From contig DAHUYL010000043.1 in NCBI GenBank assembly GCA_027315255.1, forward strand, positions 1 through 38,981: a DNA stretch of 38,981 bases, given 5' to 3'. The position numbers and the translations under genes are program-made. The notes beneath the pieces were generated by a model. The model was not told the DNA's origin. It saw nothing but the letters and a program-made list of their open reading frames with translations, and searched no databases. This document shows positions 25,001 through 33,300 of the stretch, one piece after another. This DNA comes from Solirubrobacterales bacterium. Lineage in GTDB: Bacteria > Actinomycetota > Thermoleophilia > Solirubrobacterales > Solirubrobacteraceae. Within the stretch, counting starts at the first letter, position 1. Each line of letters opens with the position of its first letter.

Positions 25001-25211
25001 CCGATCCGGCCTGCGTTCCGCTCGGCGTCAGGCAGAAGTCGGTCACGTCCCCGCTGCCGGTTGTCGTGCACGCGGCTGCCCCCGCCGGTGCGGCGCCGGC
25101 GGCCAGGGCCCCTGCGCTCAGCGCCGCGGCGACGATCGACCGGACGGCCGTGGCCGGCCACCCGCGCGCAACGAGCAGTCGCGCGGCGCGCGCAAGAAAG
25201 TGTGAAAACAC
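22086..25211 (-). CDS. Large secreted protein with two tandem about 415-residue repeats
   Basis: 1041-residue exported protein of unknown function. The signal peptide (about 1-46, ending AAPAGAAA) is followed by two homologous units, about 48-455 and 462-885. Each begins C-T-T-x-G-x-GDV-x-x-FCLTPSGTQ and contains beta-rich motifs such as PTSCAPATTTLSIDTYAGS and LPDVPLSSL. A Thr/Pro linker (TTTTSTTPTTPTT) leads to a basic C-terminal domain (about 915-1041) resembling the end of the S53 peptidase at 1-2199. No catalytic motif is seen, so a surface-structural or adhesive role is inferred. GTG 25211 is supported by GGGAGGG 8 nt upstream. The duplication is partly recent: one 68-base segment is repeated with a single mismatch. 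Confidence 0.85.
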   Translation of the reverse strand: MFSHFLARAARLLVARGWPATAVRSIVAAALSAGALAAGAAPAGAAACTTTGSGDVTDFCLTPSGTQAGSDPTLSTAIDFNYAKPGDSVKDVSVTLPPGLLAIPTAVPAQCTYSQLTAGSCPSGSQVGSGTVSASALNGLASVNATSEMFAMPVSACATATAVACFGVDSWVLAPSGAPQITLLAPASLTLVGGQPAVRFGFSGIPDTVTGLSIQVNSLTLNIDGTVSSGSPFTRLPTSCAPATTTLSIDTYAGSSDGSGSSTFTPTGCGSVPFTPALSASSQQDSGDPGASLTTTITQPSGQAAPSSIGLRIPAATLQPDLTNAPALFGDVVGSVSATTPVLAAPSGGPLTVTGPVKLTGNVLSPSLQITLPLPGQTLTLTGSVDLASNSVQFSGLPDVPLSSLAVTLDGGSEALYESSCANPRGTVTGDFTGQNGATATPTAPVTVANCTQTPPPNPAPPCTTAGTGDVSNFCLTPSGTQAGSDATLSTAIDFSYANSTDTVKDVTVTLPTGLLAIPTAVPVLCTPSQLSGGNCPAASQVGSGMVIANALGLSTSSYSAMYAMAIPAGDTTDVAYFGIDSWLGSSPPSPGTAPLITLTAPASLVLAGPAPGQPAVKFGFSNIPSSVTIAGLPVPIQVQSLTLNIDGTAPSASGGASTTAFTRLPTSCAPATTTLSIDTYAGSANGSGSSTFTPTGCDKLAFTPALSASSTRNANDLGASFATAVTQPSGQAAASSMQLTIPALTLAPDLINAATSFGDVVGTATAVTPVLPGTLSGPVKLTGSVASPKLQITLPLPGLTTTLTGSVDILANSVQFTGLPDVPLSSLTVTINGGSDALYATTCAAPTGSVDGVFTGQNGVTVKPSATFTVAGCSPPPVNTGPANSSPATTTTSTTPTTPTTPPTTGSAKHRPPHLTGGSLKGLATGNAVLRFVLIAGSARVRSFTVSLPSGLSFAVRSFRHGVSVRGGRVRSLKLLHGRLAVTLRSPASHLIVMLSAKALDERPALRGRVRSRKVHRLRAVLLVRDASGHLTRLVLVLRV
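23163..23230. repeat. 68-base near-identical repeat, copy 1
   Basis: Matches 24450-24517 at 67 of 68 positions, 1287 bases apart. It encodes the segment around PTSCAPATTTLSIDTYAGS in the second protein repeat. Flanking repeat sequence is more diverged, so this block is either under strong constraint or recently gene-converted. Confidence 0.9.
24450..24517. repeat. 68-base near-identical repeat, copy 2
   Basis: Partner of 23163-23230, in the first protein repeat. The single difference is C versus T in the part encoding the Thr-Ser junction. Confidence 0.9.
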
Positions 25212-25275
25212 GAGATCTTCCCTCCCTCGAGACTCGGTTGTCGACCGGCCCTGCCTGCCGGTGCGCCAACCCTAC

Positions 25276-25302
25276 ATACCCGTAAGAGGGGCCTACAGAA
25301 AC
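25276..25302 (-). promoter_or_regulatory. Possible sigma-B/F-type promoter for the large secreted protein
   Basis: On the minus strand GTTTCT (25302-25297) and GGGTAT (25281-25276) are separated by 15 bases, close to the general-stress sigma consensus of GTTT then GGGTAT. The site starts inside the last codons of the upstream CHASE-GGDEF-EAL gene and lies 65 bases before GTG 25211. By-eye match only. Confidence 0.3.
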
Positions 25303-27593
25303 CTGGGAGATGGCGTCGATTCCCGGATCAGGAACTCCTCGACTGCCCCGGCGGGCAGCGGACGCGCCAGCAGGAAGCCCTGACCGTAGTCGCAGTCCTC
25401 GCGCCGAAGCCGGTCGAGCTGCGACTGCTCCTCGATCCCCTCGCCCAGCGTCTCCAGTCCGAGCGTCTTGCCGAGCTGGACGAGCGTGTGCATCAGCGCG
25501 GCGGCCTCGCTCGAGGCCGAGATCCCGGAGATGAACGAGCGGTCGATCTTGAGCGCGTCGACCGGGAACTGCCGCAGGTAGGCGAGCGAGCTGTAGCCGG
25601 TTCCGAAATCGTCGATTGCGATGCGCACACCCAGCGCCTTCAGGCCGAGCAGCTGGCCGGCGGCGTCGTCCGGGTCGCGCATCAGCAGCGTCTCGGTGAT
25701 CTCGAGCGTGAGCCGCTCCGCTGGCAGCCCTGTGTCGGCGAGCGCACCGGCGACGTCGTCGACGAAGCTCGCGAGCTCCAGCTGCCGCGCGGACACGTTC
25801 ACGGAGATCCCTGCCTCGAATCCTCGTGCCAGCCAGCCAGCTGCCTGATCGCACGCCTCGGACAGAACCCACTGTCCGATCTCGATGATCTGGCCGCTCT
25901 CCTCGGCAAGCGGGATGAAGGCTCCGGGTCCGAGCGTTCCGCGCGTCGGGTGACGCCATCGGATCAGCGCCTCGACGCCGCTGACGGTCCCGTCTCGCAG
26001 GTCGAAGGTCGGCTGGTAGACGAGGAACAGCTCGTCGCGCGCGAGCGCCTCCTGCAGGTCGGACTCGAGCGCGTAGCGGTCGGCGGCCTCGATCTGCATG
26101 GCGTCCTCGAACACGACGCACCGGTTCTTGCCGGCGTCCTTGGCGGCGTACAGCGCGAGGTCCGCATTGTGCAGCAGCTCCTCGCCGGTGTCCGCCTGCC
26201 CGACTGCGATTCCGATGCTGGCCGACACGTGCGCTCGCTTGCCGGATCCGAGCTCGATCGGCTGGCGCAGCACCTCGAGCACTCGCTCGGCGACCAGCTC
26301 GGGCGTCGCGAGCAGGTCGCTCGACTCGAGCAGTGCGACGAACTCGTCGCCGCCGATCCGCCCGACGGTGTCCTCGTCGCGCAACGCCCCGGTCAGCCGC
26401 GCCGCAACGACCCGGAGGACCTCGTCACCGGCGGCGTGGCCGAGCGTGTCGTTGATCGCCTTGAAACCGTCGATGTCGACGTACAGGACCGCGAGCGGTC
26501 GCTGGCTGCGGGCGGCGCGCGCAAGCGCGTGCTCGAGCCGGTCGAGCACGAGCGCGCGGTTGGGCAGGTTCGTGAGCGCGTCGTGCAGCGCCAGGAACGA
26601 CAGCTCGCCGGTCTTCTGCGCGACCAGCCGCATCGCGCGAGCCCGGCCGGTCGCGAGCGACAGCAGCAGCACCGCGAGCATCAGCGACAGCGCGGTGCCG
26701 CCGATCAGCACCGCCAGCGAGTTCGAGTAGCCCAGCACGCTTCCGTCGAACACGCCGCCGAGCACCGTCACCGAGCCGAGCGCGCTCGACAGCGCGATCG
26801 TGATCCGGTTCGCACCGCGCGGCGCGCGTCCGGCCGCGAACGTGACCCCGTTGCCGCGTATCACGACGCGCAGTCCCGGATGGTTGGCGATCGCCCGCTG
26901 GAGCAGCTCCTGGGGGTTGATCAGCATGGCCGCCCAGCCCAGGAAGGCACGGCGGCGCTCGGCGACGGTTGCTGGCATCCCGACGCCGCGATAGACGGGC
27001 GCGGACGCCGCGAAGAACTCGAGTCCGGTCCCGAACGAGAACGGTGCCTCCTGGGTCGTGCCCGCTGCGATGGCCTCGTGCACCATCGGGCTGAGCGCGC
27101 ACGCGTCGACGTTCGGCAGCGGCACGCTGTACGCGCCCGCCGAGGTCAGGCAGTAGTACGGGCGGTTCCCGGCCGGCACGATCCCCTGGGTCATCCCGCC
27201 CGAGACAGGGTGGCGGCGAAGCCATGACGCCAGCTGGCGGTGCGGGACGAGGTCGATCAGCCCGACTCCGAGGATCTCGGGGTAGCGCCGGAACGCCTGC
27301 ACGTCGGTCAGCCAGCCGTCGAATCTGGCGGTGCTCGCGTGCGGCTCCTGCTTGAAGAACGCCGCAGTCGCGATCAGCAGGGCGTTCTCCTGGTCGATCC
27401 CCAGCTGCGCGTCGGCGGCGACCTGGTGAGAGGCCAGGCGGAACCGTGCCAGCGACTGCTGCGCCTCGTTCGAGGCGATCAGCCGGGCGCCGAGGAGCGC
27501 TCCGGCCGTGCCGATCGACGCAATCGCGAGCGCAGCGACCAGCCACCGCCGTCCGGCGGTGCTCGCAGGTCCGGTCTCGGCCGGTGCATCCAT
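25293..27593 (-). CDS. CHASE-GGDEF-EAL membrane c-di-GMP enzyme
   Basis: 766-residue membrane receptor with a c-di-GMP output. TM1 at about 17-37, an extracytoplasmic CHASE domain at about 70-260 (FFKQEPHASTARFDGW, YPEILGVGLIDLV), TM2 at about 293-314, GGDEF at about 335-490 with GGDEF 414-418 and RxxD (R405, D408), then EAL at about 500-755. The EAL part has VEALIRWRHP, SVNVSARQL, EITETLL, DDFGTGYSSL and EGIEE. Both enzymatic halves look complete. CHASE domains bind small extracellular ligands such as cytokinin-like or peptide compounds in other systems; the ligand here is unknown. The ATG at 27593 has AGGAG immediately adjacent, so initiation efficiency is uncertain. Confidence 0.93.
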   Translation of the reverse strand: MDAPAETGPASTAGRRWLVAALAIASIGTAGALLGARLIASNEAQQSLARFRLASHQVAADAQLGIDQENALLIATAAFFKQEPHASTARFDGWLTDVQAFRRYPEILGVGLIDLVPHRQLASWLRRHPVSGGMTQGIVPAGNRPYYCLTSAGAYSVPLPNVDACALSPMVHEAIAAGTTQEAPFSFGTGLEFFAASAPVYRGVGMPATVAERRRAFLGWAAMLINPQELLQRAIANHPGLRVVIRGNGVTFAAGRAPRGANRITIALSSALGSVTVLGGVFDGSVLGYSNSLAVLIGGTALSLMLAVLLLSLATGRARAMRLVAQKTGELSFLALHDALTNLPNRALVLDRLEHALARAARSQRPLAVLYVDIDGFKAINDTLGHAAGDEVLRVVAARLTGALRDEDTVGRIGGDEFVALLESSDLLATPELVAERVLEVLRQPIELGSGKRAHVSASIGIAVGQADTGEELLHNADLALYAAKDAGKNRCVVFEDAMQIEAADRYALESDLQEALARDELFLVYQPTFDLRDGTVSGVEALIRWRHPTRGTLGPGAFIPLAEESGQIIEIGQWVLSEACDQAAGWLARGFEAGISVNVSARQLELASFVDDVAGALADTGLPAERLTLEITETLLMRDPDDAAGQLLGLKALGVRIAIDDFGTGYSSLAYLRQFPVDALKIDRSFISGISASSEAAALMHTLVQLGKTLGLETLGEGIEEQSQLDRLRREDCDYGQGFLLARPLPAGAVEEFLIRESTPSPRFL

Positions 27594-27670
27594 CTCCTAG
27601 GTGATCGGCAGAAGCGCCCGCCGCTGAACGCCCGGGGGATGCCGATGTGCGGTTCGTCGGTGGCGCGTTC

Positions 27671-28426
27671 TCAGCCGAGCCGCTGCCGCAGCCGTCCGAG
27701 GTCCTCCGCCGCGAGGCCGCGGTCGAGCAGCCACGCGGTGGCGCCGCCGCTGCGCTCGTCGAGCAGTTCGAGCACGCGCTCGATCGTTCCGGGGACCGGC
27801 GCGTGGCGCGCGGGGTCATGCCCCTCGAGCTCGGCTCGGTACGTCGGCGAGCTGATCAGCCGTGCGAGGATCGCCTCGATCCGCTGCGTCGAGGCCAGGT
27901 AGTCGCTGACGATCCGCTCGCGCTCGACGCCCGCCGCGTCGAGTGCCATGGCGACGATCACGCCGGTGCGATCCTTGCCGGCCGCGCAGTGGACGAGCAC
28001 CGCTCCATCGGCCCGCGCGATCGCGCGGATCGCCGCGACGACCGAGTCCGGGCGGCGATGCAGGTAGCCGAGGTATGCGCGCACGACCGGCGTCTCGTCG
28101 GGCAGCCATCCGTCGTGTCCGATGTGCCACGGCGTGATCCGCTCCTCGCTCGGCGGGCTGGGGACGACCGACTCGGGGTACAGCGAGCGGTGCTCGATCC
28201 GCACGGCCGGCTCGCGCGTCAGCGGCCCGGGACCCTCTCGCTCGACCTCGACCAGCGTGCGAAGGTCGAGCACCAGCTCGACCCGCTCCTCGCGGAGCAG
28301 CCGGCGCACATCGCGCGCGCTCAGCGACTGCAGGTTGTCCGAGCGCAGCAGCGCCCCGGGGACGACCGCCCGCGCGTTGACCGCGCCGTCCAGTTCGATC
28401 CAGTGCGTTGCCGTCGCGTTGCCCAT
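27671..28426 (-). CDS. Tyrosine/dual-specificity phosphatase (PtpB/Y_phosphatase3 type)
   Basis: 251-residue protein phosphatase. The P-loop is HCAAGKDRTG, with nucleophile C147 and R153, and the N-terminal RSDNLQSLSARD and LVLDLRT segments match the MptpB-like family. The Lys-Asp after the glycine is typical of that group, some of which also act on phosphoinositides. The ATG at 28426 was chosen because upstream in-frame residues look unrelated and would overlap the SDR gene. It is 64 bases after the SDR stop on the same strand. There is no signal peptide, so it is cytoplasmic or released by another route. Confidence 0.88.
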   Translation of the reverse strand: MGNATATHWIELDGAVNARAVVPGALLRSDNLQSLSARDVRRLLREERVELVLDLRTLVEVEREGPGPLTREPAVRIEHRSLYPESVVPSPPSEERITPWHIGHDGWLPDETPVVRAYLGYLHRRPDSVVAAIRAIARADGAVLVHCAAGKDRTGVIVAMALDAAGVERERIVSDYLASTQRIEAILARLISSPTYRAELEGHDPARHAPVPGTIERVLELLDERSGGATAWLLDRGLAAEDLGRLRQRLG

Positions 28427-28490
28427 GCACCCATAGTTGCAGGCGCCGGGCCGCGGGTACGTGTCCAAGCTGTTAACGGGCGCCCCGGGC

Positions 28491-29237
28491 TCAGATCGAG
28501 CGGGCGGCGCCGCCGTCGACGGCGAGCGCCGTGCCCGTGATGTACGCGGCGGGCTCCGAGCACAGGAAGGCAGCTGCCGCCGCGAGCTCCTCGACGGTGC
28601 CGAGCCGGCCGGCGGGGATCGCCGCCAGCCGCATCGGCGTGTTCGAGCCGAGCTCACGTACCCGGTCGGTGTCGATCAGGCCCGGCAGCAGCGTGTTCAC
28701 CGTCACGCCGTCGCGTGCCGACTCGGATGCGATCGTCTTGAGCGCGGCCAGCAGTCCGGCGCGGTGTGCCGACGACAGCACCAGCACCGAGCTCGGCTCG
28801 CGCACGACCAGCGAGGAGATCGAGACGATCCGACCCCAGCCGCGCTCGCGCATCCCGGGCAGCACCGCCTCCACCAGTGCGAGCTGTCCGAGCAGCAGCA
28901 GCTCGTACGCCTCGCGCCACTGCTCGTGCGCGAGCGAGCCGGCGCCGTCGGTGGCGGCCGGTGGCCCGCCGCTGTTCAGCACCGCGATCTCGATCGGCCC
29001 GAGCGCGTCCGTCACCTCCGCGACCAGGCGCGGGACCGCTTCGACGTCGCGCGCGTCGTGGTGGGTCGCGAACGCCCCCTGCGGAATCGCCGCAGCGGCC
29101 GCCTGGGCCCGCTCGAGCGACCGCGAGCTGATCGCCACGCTCGCGCCCTCTGCCGCCAGCGCCTTGGCGATTCCGAGCCCCAGTCCCTTCGATGCGCCGG
29201 TCACGAGTGCGACCCGTCCCGTCAGCCCGAGTTGCAT
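28491..29237 (-). CDS. SDR-family protein with degenerate catalytic site
   Basis: 248-residue SDR fold protein. The cofactor motif TGASKGLG (13-20) is intact, but NNAG is LNSGG (87-91), and the position expected for catalytic YxxxK reads SSAHR (S155, R159), so both Tyr and Lys are replaced. The Ser upstream (SISS, about 139-142) is kept. This belongs to a recognisable divergent SDR subgroup often labelled 3-oxoacyl-ACP reductase-like, but conventional SDR chemistry is doubtful. VDGGAARSI ends the protein. The nearest plus-strand neighbour is tRNA-Val. Confidence 0.85.
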   Translation of the reverse strand: MQLGLTGRVALVTGASKGLGLGIAKALAAEGASVAISSRSLERAQAAAAAIPQGAFATHHDARDVEAVPRLVAEVTDALGPIEIAVLNSGGPPAATDGAGSLAHEQWREAYELLLLGQLALVEAVLPGMRERGWGRIVSISSLVVREPSSVLVLSSAHRAGLLAALKTIASESARDGVTVNTLLPGLIDTDRVRELGSNTPMRLAAIPAGRLGTVEELAAAAAFLCSEPAAYITGTALAVDGGAARSI

Positions 29238-29286
29238 CTTGGTCAGATCCCGTCGCTCATGCCAGACTCTGACGGAGAACCCTACT

Positions 29287-29307
29287 CCCGGCGGCGCCGC
29301 CGCCGGG
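29287..29307. other. GC-rich hairpin just upstream of tRNA-Val
   Basis: Perfect 9-bp arms CCCGGCGGC / GCC / GCCGCCGGG, followed by a second small stem CCGGGC-CC-GCCCGG running into the tRNA 5' end. Could be a processing or terminator-like structure, or simply GC-rich sequence. Confidence 0.35.
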
Positions 29308-29322
29308 GGCCGGGCCCGCCCG

Positions 29323-29395
29323 GGGCGGTTAGCTCAGCTGGTAGAGCACGTGCCTTACAAGCACGGGGTCGGCGGTTCGAGCCCGTCACCGCCCA
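29323..29395 (+). tRNA. tRNA-Val (anticodon TAC)
   Basis: 73 bases with a full cloverleaf: acceptor GGGCGGT pairs with ACCGCCC, D-stem GCTC/GAGC, anticodon stem CGTGC/GCACG around loop CTTACAA (anticodon TAC), and T-stem GGCGG/CCGTC (one G-T pair) around TTCGAGC. The discriminator is A. The 3' CCA is not encoded and must be added. No integrase or attachment-site duplication is seen next to it. Confidence 0.96.
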
Positions 29396-29425
29396 TCGCC
29401 CGCTCGCAGCGGCTCCCGTGAGCAT

Positions 29426-29460
29426 CGGTAGAACCGCGGCCCGTCTGCATGTTCCTACCG
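29426..29460. other. Imperfect stem-loop between tRNA-Val and the protease gene
   Basis: CGGTAGAAC and GTTCCTACCG pair with one bulged base around a 16-nt loop. It lies 30 bases past the tRNA end and 62 bases before the protease ATG. Possible terminator of tRNA transcription or a 5' UTR element; no T-run. Confidence 0.35.
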
Positions 29461-29522
29461 AGTCGGCGGCGGTTCTCGCGCGGATGGGGTGGCGGGCTGC
29501 GCCCGCTAGCTTGGTCGGCCAG

Positions 29523-30317
29523 ATGCGGAGTCGGAGATCGAGCGGCGTGGTGTTCATCTGCGTGGCGCTGGTGCTACCGGCGACGGCCCTCGCGCTGCGC
29601 AGCGCAGCGGCCGCGCGTCCGATGCCGCTCGCGACTGCGCGGTCGAGCGGGGTGCCGCAGATCGGGGCGTTGTACGCAAGCGTGCACGCGACGCGGCATG
29701 GGTGTTCGGCGAGTGTCGTGGACAGTCCGCGTGGGAACACGCTGATCACGGCGGCGCACTGCGTGGTCGGCAGCGGTGTCGGGATGGTGTTCGCTCCGGG
29801 GCAGTACGGCGCTGAGATGCCGTTTGGACGCTGGGTCGTTACGGCCGCGTATGTCGAGCCGGAATGGAGAGTCCGCCAGGACCAGCATGCCGATGTCGCC
29901 TTCCTGACGGTTGCTCCGCGGACGATCGACGGCCGCACCATTGAGATCGAGCACGTCACTGGCGCATACCACCTCGGGTCCGTCGCTGTGCGTGGCCAGC
30001 GGGTGACCGTCACCGGCTACCCGGCCGGCTCAGCAGATGATCCGATCACCTGCACGACCACGGTCTATCTGACGAGAGGGTTTCCGTCGTTCGATTGTCG
30101 GGGGTTCGTAGGTGGCACGAGCGGGTCGCCGTGGCTTCGGCTCACGCGCCATGGAATCCAGATCGTCGGCGTCATCGGCGGGCTCGACCAGGGCGGCTGC
30201 TACGACTACACGTCCTACAGCTCACCCCTCGCGGGGGATGCCGACGATGCGTATAGCCGCGCCTCTGACGACGGGCCAGCCGATGTCGTACCGCGGCCCG
30301 GTAACGACGGCTGCTGA
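29523..30317 (+). CDS. Secreted trypsin-like serine protease
   Basis: 264-residue chymotrypsin-fold (S1) endopeptidase. A signal peptide (about 1-31) precedes a small pro-region; the triad is H79 in ITAAHC, D124 in HADVAFL and S200 in GGTSGSPW. Paired cysteines (61/80, 187/192 and others) suggest disulfides. The ATG at 29523 was chosen for the signal peptide; a longer open frame crosses the tRNA gene and is not credible. TAGCTT lies 10 nt upstream. It converges on the fusion gene with a 67-base gap. Confidence 0.9.
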   Translation: MRSRRSSGVVFICVALVLPATALALRSAAAARPMPLATARSSGVPQIGALYASVHATRHGCSASVVDSPRGNTLITAAHCVVGSGVGMVFAPGQYGAEMPFGRWVVTAAYVEPEWRVRQDQHADVAFLTVAPRTIDGRTIEIEHVTGAYHLGSVAVRGQRVTVTGYPAGSADDPITCTTTVYLTRGFPSFDCRGFVGGTSGSPWLRLTRHGIQIVGVIGGLDQGGCYDYTSYSSPLAGDADDAYSRASDDGPADVVPRPGNDGC

Positions 30318-30384
30318 ATGCCGGAGCTCTTCACGATCCGCCCGTTGAGCGGAGCTGACACAACCGTCGCGATGTCCCGCCCCG

Positions 30385-33300
30385 TCACGCGCGGCAACTG
30401 GAGCTCCCAGGGTTGTGGCGATCGTATGCTCGGGCGATCGCCCACCAGATCTGGTCGGAGGTCAGCCCGCTTCCGAGCTGCTCGACGTTGGTGGCGGTGG
30501 CGATCGTGAGTTGCCGCGGACGGTCGGTCCAGGCTTGGGCCTGGTAGCCGGCCCAGTAGCCGGCGTGCCCGAACCAGAAATGGTCGTCGAACGATCGGCC
30601 CCGGATCCCGAAGCCGTAGTTGCCGGGGCCGAGGTGGGTCATCTGCTTCACGGCGGTCGCGGTCAGGAGCCGGCCGCCCAGCAGTGCGTTCCCGAACTCG
30701 GCGAAGTCAAGCGAGCTCGAGGCCAGTCCGCCATCGGTGAATACCGGCCCCCAGACGGCGCTCGACACGCCGAAGCCGGGGATCCACTGGCTGGTCAGCG
30801 AGCCGTCGCGGTGCCACTGGTAGGGGTAGGCCAGCTGCGCCTCGGCGGCGGGGGTGGGAACCCAGGTGGCGGAGGTGAGCCCGAGCGGGCCGGCGATCAA
30901 CCGTTGAAAATCGCTCTCGACCGAGCGGTGGGTGATCCGCTGCAGGATCGCCCCGAGGACGATGTAGTTGGTGTCCGAGTACTGGTAGCGGTGTCCAGGT
31001 GGGAATCTCGGTGCTCCCAGCCCGGTGCCCAGTCCGGTCAGGACCTGCTCGACCGTCCAGATGTGGCGCGGCTCGTGGCTGATCGTCCACTGGATCCGCG
31101 GATTGTCGAGGTAGTCGGGCAGCCCGCTGGTCATGTTGAGCAGCATCTCGACCGTGATCGCGTGGGCGTCAGGGAGCCATGGGTAGAAGTTCGACAGCCT
31201 GGTGTCCAGCGAGAGTTGGCCGGCCTGAATCTCCTGCATGATCATCGTGGCCACGAAGGTCTTCGCAGCGCTGTTGAGGATGAACAGGGAGTTGTTGTTC
31301 GCCGGGCGGTTCGAGCCGAGCTCGAGGACGCCGGTGGCACCGTCCCAGACCACGCGCCCGCAGGCCACCACGGCGGCGGTCGCGGCGGGGGAGTGGATCC
31401 GGGCGGCGGACCTACGCAGCGCTGCGTCAAGCGCACCTCCAAGCGCCAGCTCGCGGGCGTGATCGGCAAACGCAGTGCGTGCAGCGACCGCCCGGTCCGA
31501 GCGGGACCGCTCGGCGCCGTGTAGTGGACTCGGCCCGGCCGGCCGAGCGCGCGCGTGCACAGGCGGCGACAGCAGCGTGACGAGAGCGATCACGCCGAGC
31601 AGACCGGCCAGCGCCGATGCCAGCACTCGCCGGTCCGGACGATGCGGCCGAAGCGCCGGCAGTCGGATCTTGGCGATCGGCCCGGCCAGGGAGCTGCCGG
31701 CGGTCAGCAGGACCGCCTCGAGCCATGGACCGAGTCCCGGCGAGCGGTGCAGGAGCACCTCGTCGAAGCGCAGGTTGCGAGCGAGCGCGTAGGAGGCGTC
31801 CGATCCGAGCAGCATCACCAGCTGCGCGAATACGCCGACGAGCACGAGTCGTCGCCGCCGGTCCACGCGGACCAGCGCCAACCCGAGGACCAAGCCGGCG
31901 ATCAGCGTCGCTGCGGTGACGCGGGCGAGGGGTTGGGCGGCAAAGCCGGCCAGCTGCAGCAGCGGCAGCGCATCCGGGACACCGGGGCCGATGGCCAGGA
32001 GTCGCAGCTGGCGCAGCTCGTAGAGCAGCCCGATCGCCGTGACCGAGCCGACGATCAGTGCCGCCGCGACCAGCAGCGATCCGGCGAGCCCACGGGCGAT
32101 GCTTCGTGGTGAGACCGTGCCCGGCCAGGCAAGCCGGCTCCGCGGCGGCGTGGACGAGCCGGTGTCCGTCGCGGTGCGCGTCAACCGCTGCTGTGCGCCC
32201 GCCAGCGGGCGCACGCAGGCTAGGACCACGACGATCGCCGCAGCGTGAAGCAGAGCGGTGGCCGGGCTCGAGCCGAGCGGCTCGCCGAAGGCGGTGACAC
32301 CCAGCCCGATCGCCGTCAGGGCCGTGAACGCGTTCATCAACGACAGCGGCGCCACGGCGTCGCCGTCACGCAGCGCCGCCTGGAACGCGAGGAACCCACC
32401 CAACGTGCACAGGCACGCGAGCACGGCCCATCCCGTCAGGACGCCGCTACCGTGGAAGCGAAGCCCGATCGCCGCTGCCTTGATCGCGCCGTCGGCAGTT
32501 CCGTAGAAGGCGCCCGCGGTCACCGCCAGCGCCGCGGGGCTGCCGCGGAAGGCGAACAGGCCGCCCGCGAGCATCACCACGAGCGCTGGCGCGATCAGCA
32601 GCCCCGGTTGCAGATGCCCGTGTGCCGGTCCGAACCCGAGCGGCAGCGAGACGAGGCTCACCCCGATCAGCGCGATCGGGACCAGCTGCCGCCGCGCCAC
32701 ACGATGGCCCACGACACGCGCGGCGAGCGGCACCGACAGCGCCAGGCTGCCGGCGTTGAACGCCTGCACGAGCGTCAGCGGCGCGAGCGCGACTGCGACG
32801 ATCTGCCCAGCGAACCCAACCCAACCGGTCGCCTGCCCAACCAGCCATACGGGCTCGCGGAAGCCGCTCATCGGGCCAGCCCGCCGTCGGGTGCGAGCGC
32901 GGTCGTGGCCGCGCTGCTGCAGGACGAACCCGAGGTTGATCAACGCCGCGGACACCAGCGCCAGCAGCAGCGCGCCGATCAGACCAAGCTCCGTGCGGCG
33001 GTGTCGACGACGCGGGGTGAGCTGCGGAGCGGGCGGCGGGGCGGTGTGCCCCGAACCGGCGGTCACGGCGGGACTCGGTGGCCGGCTGACCTCGCTGGAG
33101 GCCAACTTGAGCATCTGGTTCAGCCGCGGATACCACACGGACCAGTCGTGGCCGCCGGGATAGAACCGGTACTGCACCTGCGCGCCGGCGGCCAGCAGCG
33201 CCCGCACCATCGGCAGCTGCTGCGCGCTCGAGCTGTCCTCGCGGCCCACGAACATGTACACGCGCAGCGGCTCCTTGGCCAGCGCGCGGCGAAGTTGGCC

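Noticed and set aside
22086..25211. CRISPR-like or satellite repeat
   Set aside because: The repeat is a two-copy protein-coding duplication, not short direct repeats with spacers.
29323..29395. tRNA-Val as an integration site
   Set aside because: No integrase, no repeated 3' tRNA fragment and no change in gene style nearby.
28437..29522. Upstream extension of the protease frame across tRNA-Val
   Set aside because: It crosses a clear tRNA gene and the antisense of a real SDR; the signal peptide begins at ATG 29523.
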